NCBI RefSeq assembly: GCF_000275845.1
Contig: NW_006766892.1
Span: 957,516 to 971,817, forward strand
DNA length: 14,302 bases
Direction: 5' to 3'
Source: Dichomitus squalens LYAD-421 SS1
Taxonomy: Eukaryota; Basidiomycota; Agaricomycetes; Polyporales; Polyporaceae
Part shown: piece by piece, positions 8,437-14,302 of the stretch
How positions within the stretch are numbered: the first letter of the stretch is position 1
Layout: each line of letters begins with the position of its first letter
The notes under the pieces: generated by a model
Seen by the model: only the letters and a program-made list of their open reading frames with translations
Told to the model about the DNA's origin: nothing
The model's database searches: none
Made by a program: the position numbers and the translations under genes

Positions 8437-9870
8437 ATGCCTAGAAGCTACAGTAGCTACGCTTCGCCCCCTCCTCCGTACAAGTCACCCCCATATACCT
8501 CCCGTACCATATCTTCCACGTGAGTGTTCCCGGAGCGACTGTGGCACGATAGTCAATGAAGACATCGTTATAGGTCCCAGTACCCTCAGTCTACGACGCA
8601 GGGCACGGCAACCTACGATTCCTGCAGCACCTCCGGTCCCAGCATGCGGCCGGGTGCACCCAGCGAGACGTCTTCGCTCTGGAGCACCTCGACCTATCGG
8701 TCCAAGCGGTCTCGCAAGGTTCCGGTCCTCGTCTGGGTTCTTCTCGCCTTCCTACTCGTAGTCGTTATGGGCCAGAACACCGGATACATGTCGACGCTCG
8801 TGGACGACGTCTCCCTCGCCCAGAAAGCTGCTAATAGGGTGAAGTGGCGGGCGGAGAGGGAGCGCTGGGAGGTAGAGAAGGCCCGACACCAGTACGAAGT
8901 CGACCGCGAACGCGAAACACGCCAGCACGAGCGGGAGGAACACGAGAGGGACAAGGAGCAGTGGGAACGCGACCAACGGGAGGGGCGCGAGGCACTCGAG
9001 AATGACAAAGCGGAGTGGCACCGCCAGCAACAGGAAGAGCACGAAACGCTCGAGAGGGAGAAGGAAGGTTGGGCCCGCCAGCAGCGTGAGGAGCGCGAGG
9101 CGTTCGACAGGGAGAAAGAGGGTTGGGCCCGCGAGCGGTGGGAAGAAGAGAAGCACCGGAAGGATGTCGAATGGAGGCGGAGGGGAGCATTCTGGTCAGA
9201 ACCATGGGCGGCGACCTGGCAGTGCAGCGGGTACGGGACGCGGCCGTACGCCGCGCATCTGTGGGATCTTCCGGGAGACGTCGACTGGCACGAGGCCTGC
9301 ATGGATATGCCCATCAAAATCAACGGTCAGTGGATGGATGGGCCAGCCAATTGCCAGAGGGATGTAAGCGTGTCCTGTGTTCGTTCGACATGGACAAGAA
9401 CTCACCTGGCAATTGTGGTAGAAACGTCACATATGGGGAACATGGTACGTCAACTTCGGCGAACCGCAATGTGTCCCGTACTGGGACCCAATCCGGTATA
9501 TGGTAGATCACAATTTTCTAAAACTCTCGTGGAAGGGTTCGCTGACTGGAATCTGTATCGTAGGGATGTAGCCCTGGTCGAAGCGGAATGCGGGTGAGTG
9601 GTGGTTCCTTTCGACTTGAGCCATCTGCGATAGTGACTGTACTTGCTTCAGCGATACGAAGCCAGGCTCATGAATCTGCGCCACGGTGATGACTGGGATC
9701 TTATGTGCCGTACCACGCCCGCGGACATATCCGGCATACACTTCGATCATCCTGATTCGTGCGAAGACAAGGTATGAATCACACAGCCCCAATCTCCGGA
9801 CTCACTGACGACACTAAGTATTTAGAACGGTCGGACTGGCGTGTGGGACGTACCAGACGGATGGTGCTGA
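8437..9870 (+). CDS. single-pass membrane protein with PPxY tail and two Cys modules (paralogue 2)
   Basis: Exons 8437-8519, 8574-9363, 9422-9502, 9564-9593, 9652-9771 and 9826-9870 encode 382 aa. The five introns fall at the same places as in the gene upstream, and exons 3, 4 and 5 have identical lengths. The Ser/Pro/Tyr-rich N terminus has PPPY at residues 12-15. The basic YRSKRSRK leads into a hydrophobic helix at about 77-94. Residues 119-231 are a Glu/Arg/Lys-rich helix with four 18-residue repeats (154-225), for example EKEGWARQQREEREAFDR. Cysteines 245, 270, 288, 308, 320, 347, 365 and 382 match all eight of the paralogue. Module 2 shares RYEARLMNL, DDWD, TTP, GIHFDHP and TGVWDVPD with it. 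Predicted type II topology. The larger size comes from the longer N-terminal tail and rod. Function unknown. The start was chosen because exon 1 joins in phase 2 to the open exon 2. Confidence 0.85.
8950..9165 (+). repeat. four in-frame 54-bp (18-residue) repeats
   Basis: Four consecutive 18-residue units begin DKEQW, DKAEW, EKEGW and EKEGW, each with Trp at position 5 and a Glu/Arg/Gln-rich remainder. Units 3 and 4 start with the same 7 residues (EKEGWAR) and share GGTTGGGCCCGC at the DNA level. This points to repeat expansion within the exon. Confidence 0.8.
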
Positions 9871-10504
9871 TGTAACGCGTCGTCACCCATCCTTCCTGAA
9901 CCATAAAATATGTTGGGACTCCTGGTCGCATGCGTAGGGCTGCAGCGCGAAAAGGGCGCACTGAGGCACAGTTTGAATATCTAGCATGGACCTGAACCTA
10001 TATATGTGATAACATCAGGATGAGCCTTTACCAATGAGAATCTTCCATATGAAGTGTCCTCTGGTCGCTAGGATGCGTGTAGTAGTAGGATGAGATGATA
10101 TGTCTGGACACCGATATGATACACACCGGGCGCATTGACAGACTCTCCGGCGGCCGCAGCCCGACAGAACGCGTCCATCCTCCTTCTGATTGTTGTAGTA
10201 CCTTGTAGTTCAAGAAAGTGAGGGTGACAAAATCTTGACGTGAATTCGCTGGAATGGACTTGAGTCGGCCAAGCGGCCTGGTCCGGCTATAGAGACGGTC
10301 GAACGCGGTCACGATTCCTCACGCGAGAACGAATCTGCGCGATGATGTCACGGGCCGAGGAATCCCGGCGATACTCGCGCGCCATTGCGCTATCGAAGCG
10401 TGCGGCCGCGCGGTCGGACATTGCTCGTTCCCAGGCACCATTACATATGTATACCCAGCCATTTCGTATATGACTCCCACCTTTCTTGCACCTCGGCCTC
10501 CGCG
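9871..10504 (+). promoter_or_regulatory. spacer and promoter of the M28 peptidase gene
   Basis: 634 bases with no supported gene. Two sites resemble bZIP/CRE boxes: TGACGTGA (10236-10243) and TGATGTCA (10343-10350), about 260 and 155 bases upstream of the start. A GGCC-AAGC-GGCC inverted repeat lies near 10268-10279. The 60 bases before the ATG are pyrimidine-rich (CTCCCACCTTTCTTGCACC). These are weak pattern matches only. Confidence 0.3.
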
Positions 10505-13500
10505 ATGAAGGAAAACCACGATCCGGAGAAGATTCTTCTTCTCAACCGCGACGAGCAGAATGAGGAGGAGCCCAAGCGTTCTCGTGTTTGGTGGGGCCCG
10601 CGCCAGTGGAGGGGCCTGAGGAACTTGGTTGTTGTGCTTGTCATTTATGGTGCATACACGGTTGCCATGCATGTCCTTGCACCGATGCAGCACGATGAGC
10701 ACCACCATGAGAGTCTTTACTGGGCTAAGAAGGCTGCATGGAAGCAACGCGGCCCGCTCAGCCCTGAGAAGGTTGAGGAATTCTATCTGTACGTCCCATT
10801 TGCCCCTACAGCTGTTGCGAGTGCTGCGAGCCTCATGATTATCTGACCTACTCAAATGCAGCTCGATTCCGGACCCTGGTTCTGCGCTCGCTATCTCGCG
10901 CGAGTACGCCACGCACCCGCACGTCGCAGGCTCCGTCGAGGATCTCAACGATGCCAAGGTCATCCTAAAGCTCTTCCAGGACGAGTTTGGTATCCACGCA
11001 TCCGAGGATATCCCTCTCTACCATGCAGGCACTCATGAGTCGCGTTCGGCGACCCTCGACATCCCCAAGTACCACCATCCGAAGGCTTGGATCGACCAAT
11101 ACTTTCCAGTCATGAACACTCCGCTTGACCGGGCACTATCCATCCTCGGGGAGGACGGTAAGCCTGAGTGGGAGGCCGACTTGGTGGAGGATGGAGACCC
11201 ACACGATCCAGACGCGGCCAAGTACCGCGACGCTGTACCCACATTCCACGGTTTGAGTGCGGACGGCGAAGTGGAGGGCCAGCTCGTGTACGTGAACTAC
11301 GGCAGGAAGGAGGATTACGATGAGCTCATCGCCAAGGGGGTGAACCTTACGGGAAAGCTTGTCCTCGCGCGCTATGGCGGTGTATTCCGCGGCCTAAAGG
11401 TATGTCAACCGCTCACCAGATATCGAGCTTCTCTCAACTTGATTCCATAATGGCAGATCAAAGGAGCACAAGAGCTTGGAGCTGTCGGCGTGCTCATTTA
11501 CGATGACCCGCGCGACGATGGTGTTGTTACTGTCGAGAACGGTTACAAGCCATACCCCGAAGGCCCAGCGCGGAACCCGACAGCCGTGCAGCGTGGCAGC
11601 GTGCAGTTTATCTCGTTGTACCCTGGAGACCCCACCACTCCTGACGCTCCCGCTTACGAGAACGCGACCCGCACTGATGGCGAGAACATCCCCAAAATCC
11701 CTAGCTTGCCTATCTCTTGGGAGAATGCTCAACGCCTTCTCAAGGAAATTTCCGGTAAAGATGTCAAAGCTGCGCTCACGTTGAACGGAAAAGCTAGTGA
11801 GAAGAAGGTCAAGCTCGTGAACCATGGTATGTGGAGTAATATTGAATTGATACTTGACTTGTATACTGATTTTGTTGTGTAGTCGATACCAAGGTCATCC
11901 CCATCTGGAACACACTGGCTGTCCTCCCTGGTCACATCAAGAACGAGACTGTCTTGATCGGCTGCCACCGTGATGGTGCGTTCCATGACTAATATATGAT
12001 TCGTCTCACCTCGTTGTACTGACGAGTCAAAAGCTTGGGTGATGGGTGCTACTGACCCGACATCTGGTACCGTGTCCATTCACGAGGTCGTCCGCGGATA
12101 TGGTGCTCTCTTGAGGAAAGGCTGGCGGCCCCTGCGAAACGTCGTGTTCGCTAGTTGGGATGCTGAGGAGGTACCGACTGTCTCTCCAGCGTCGTCCTAT
12201 AAATTATACGTGTCTAACGTCGGCCTTGATCTGCAGTATGGCCTGATTGGCAGCACTGAGTGGGCGGAGGACTTCCCGGAATGGATCACCGAGAACGTCG
12301 TTGCATATATCAACCTTGGTCAGTACCTGCATATCAAGGAATGTATATACTCATGTTATTTCTGACACAGACGTATCTACTGGTGGGTCTCAGTGGTCAG
12401 TTGGCGCATCCCCATCGCTCGCGCATTTGATCCGCGATGTCGCGCTGAAGGTCCCACACCCGACCGATCCCACTCGGACGCTATGGGACGCGCGTCATGA
12501 TGTTGGTCCATATGACGGCTTCGTGGACGCCGAGAGCGCGGCGGTGTTCTCGGAGCGAAAACTGCACACACAATCTGACTTGGGCATCACTCCTCTGGGA
12601 TCCGGTAGCGACTGGACGGCGCTCCTCCAACATCTCGGTGTAAGTGGCGTCCCTGCTTGCAACGACACCGATAGCTGGCTAATTTGTTGACTAGGTCGCG
12701 AGCATGAACCAAAACTTCGAATCAACGCTGACCGACGCCGTGTACCACTACCACTCCGTCTACGACTCGCAGTTGTGGCAGGAAAGGTACGCTGACCCTG
12801 GCTTCTTCCGCCACGCTGCCGTCGCGAAGCATCTCGGTGTCGTCGCGCTCCGTCTGGCCGACTCGATCATCCTCCCGCTCAACACGACCCACTACGCGCA
12901 CGAGCTGGACAGCTACCTAGACGCGGTCGAAGACATCAACGCGGCGCTGAGCACGACTGCCGACTTCTCTGGGCTGCGGAGGAGCATTGGGCGTCTGCAG
13001 GCAGCGAGCAAGGCGCTCGACGAGGAGAAGGAGGAGGCGGAGAAGGCATTCCGCGAACTGCTCGACAAGATCCCGCATCACGAGGCGCACGCGCACCGCC
13101 ATGCACACCCGCATGCGCACGTCGACGGGGACGTCGTTCCTCATCCCGACAGTGAGGAGGGACACCCGCACCCGTCCGGACACGGACACTCGAGATGCGC
13201 CCTTCACCACCACGGCCACAGCTCGCGCATCAACGGCCTCCCGCTCCCGGGCTGGCTGAAGAAACTCTTGGAAAAGATCTTTGGTCACGGAGGTCCGCCG
13301 CGGGGCCCGATCGGCAAGTTCGTCAAGGCGGCGCAGCGAGTGCAGGCGGCGAACGCTAAGCTGGTCGCGTTCGAACGGGGGTTCATCTCGGAGGAGGGCA
13401 TCAAGGACCGGGGGTGGTACAGGCACTTGGGTGTCGCGCCTGGCAAGTGGCTCGGTATGTGGAATTTCCGCTACTCCTATGTGTTTCGTGGATTGCGATG

Positions 13501-13742
13501 CCATCGGGCAGGGCCTCGGTGCTGCGCCGGCGCGCGGTATGCGATCTCGCTTGAATGCGGCGGAGAGCCGCAGGAGGGATGGGACACGGTACTGATAAGT
13601 TTTATTCGTAGGTTACGGAGCGACGACTCTGCCGTCGATTACGGAGGCGTTAACCATTGATGTGAATGCGACGCTGGCGGAACAGGAGGCGAGACGAGTT
13701 GGGGCGCTATTAGACAAGCTGACGGAGACGATCAAAGTGTAG
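10505..13742 (+). CDS. M28 metallopeptidase, glutamate carboxypeptidase II / transferrin-receptor-like
   Basis: Nine exons (10505-10788, 10862-11399, 11457-11826, 11883-11975, 12034-12170, 12237-12318, 12371-12639, 12695-13454, 13612-13742) encode 887 aa. The order is a cytosolic tail with basic residues, one membrane helix (about 40-60), then SIPDPGSALAISREYATHPH, a PA-type insert with IKGAQELGAVGVLIYDDP, the peptidase domain and a C-terminal dimerisation helix domain. Di-zinc residues all align with human GCPII: His426 and Asp436 (CHRDAWVMGATDP), Glu473 as the catalytic base and Glu474 as a ligand (SWDAEEYGLIGSTEW), Asp502 (AYINLD), and His611 (YHSVYDS). An active type II membrane zinc carboxypeptidase or aminopeptidase is therefore likely, perhaps vacuolar like yeast Vps70 (inference). 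It is longer than the roughly 750-aa norm, in part because of a His-rich insert at 719-766. The last intron is 157 nt and is open in frame. Confidence 0.93.
13076..13219 (+). other. His-rich insert in the M28 peptidase
   Basis: Residues 719-766 contain 17 histidines in 48 positions, many as HxH (for example HAHRHAHPHAH), mixed with Asp, Glu, Pro and Gly. It sits between helices of the C-terminal dimerisation domain. Such segments resemble the metal-binding loops of zinc transporters. A role in zinc binding here is inference. Confidence 0.85.
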
Positions 13743-14302
13743 GAGATGCCTTTAGAGGGAGGTTTGCACTGGCAATGGGCGTGTGTGCTTGCCGTGCGTT
13801 GCTGGATATTGTAACCCTCATACATCCCAGCCTGCGATGTGCGTTGCGCTCACTTTGCCTGTGTTTTGTTTGTATAGATATGATGGGTGAATTGGTATGC
13901 GTGTACCCAAAGCGACTCGGAGGTGGTTAGTGGCCGCTGACTAGGAGGCCTAAGGATTCGTTCTCGCAGTGAGGCCCGGCGGGTGCCGAAACGCGCGATG
14001 CGATCGAAATGGGCGTGGAGTCGGGTTATGTCACGCGACAGACAAGGAGACGGATGCCCGAATAAGCTGTGCGCCTTCCTTCTCGGAGAGCCGTCCATAA
14101 CTTACGGTCTTCAACGCACCCCCGTACCTTCCACGTCTGATGCCGCGGCGCTACGATCCCCTCGAGCGATGTTGAGTACGCAGGAAGCCGTCCGCGCGAT
14201 CAATATTCAATGAGGAGTTACTTTGTCGCAGACTCGCGAAGTCCTGACATATGCCACCCATGATGTCATTGACCGCTCACGTCTTCCTTCACCAGCCCGG
14301 CG
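13743..14302. other. distal spacer without recognised gene
   Basis: 560 bases after the peptidase stop. It should include the peptidase 3' untranslated region. A short plus frame (13983-14213) and a minus frame (13850-14098) show no recognisable motif. A CRE-like TGATGTCA lies at 14261-14268, so the right end may be the promoter of a gene outside the window. Confidence 0.4.

Noticed and set aside
12917..13504. 195-codon minus-strand frame opposite the His-rich region
   Set aside because: It is the complement of peptidase exon 8. The Val/Arg-rich translation is what His/Asp-rich GC-biased codons give on the other strand.
13983..14213. 76-codon frame near the right edge
   Set aside because: No recognisable domain and no splice continuation supporting a gene. 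It may be spacer or part of a neighbour that I cannot see.

Overview
The window looks like nuclear DNA of a basidiomycete fungus, probably an Agaricomycete and perhaps a polypore. Every convincing gene is broken by short GT-AG introns (41-80 nt, one of 157 nt). Coding DNA is GC-rich and spacers are AT-richer. Two tandem genes belong to a Cys/Trp-rich membrane-protein family that I associate with Agaricomycetes. Taxonomy is inferred from architecture only.

Layout. (1) 1-937: no gene; AT-richer DNA with small stem-loops and a degenerate tandem repeat built on ATATACAA and TTACAAGCC words. (2) 938-2520, minus: a six-exon FIST-domain-like protein (425 aa). (3) 2837-4197, minus: a five-exon Fe(II)/2-oxoglutarate dioxygenase of the isopenicillin-N-synthase-like superfamily (383 aa) with a mitochondrial-type N terminus. 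(4) 4401-6516: a transposon-rich island. It has a 115-bp foldback MITE with a 9-bp target duplication, then a 474-bp inverted-repeat element (X) interrupted by a second 1083-bp inverted-repeat element (Y). Removing Y and one copy of its TA duplication restores a perfect 37-bp terminal repeat for X. (5) 6707-7900 and 8437-9870, plus: two tandem six-exon paralogues with identical intron positions and the plan PPxY tail, one membrane helix, long charged helix, then two Cys modules. (6) 10505-13742, plus: a nine-exon M28 peptidase of the glutamate carboxypeptidase II / transferrin-receptor type (887 aa) with an unusual His-rich insert. (7) 13743-14302: spacer, no supported gene.

The genes do not form an obvious pathway. 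The notable content is the duplicated receptor-like pair with its diverging rod, the His-rich loop in the zinc peptidase, and the resolvable nesting of DNA transposons in the spacer upstream of the pair. All exon boundaries were set by hand from splice signals and reading-frame continuity, and every spliced model has a length divisible by three.
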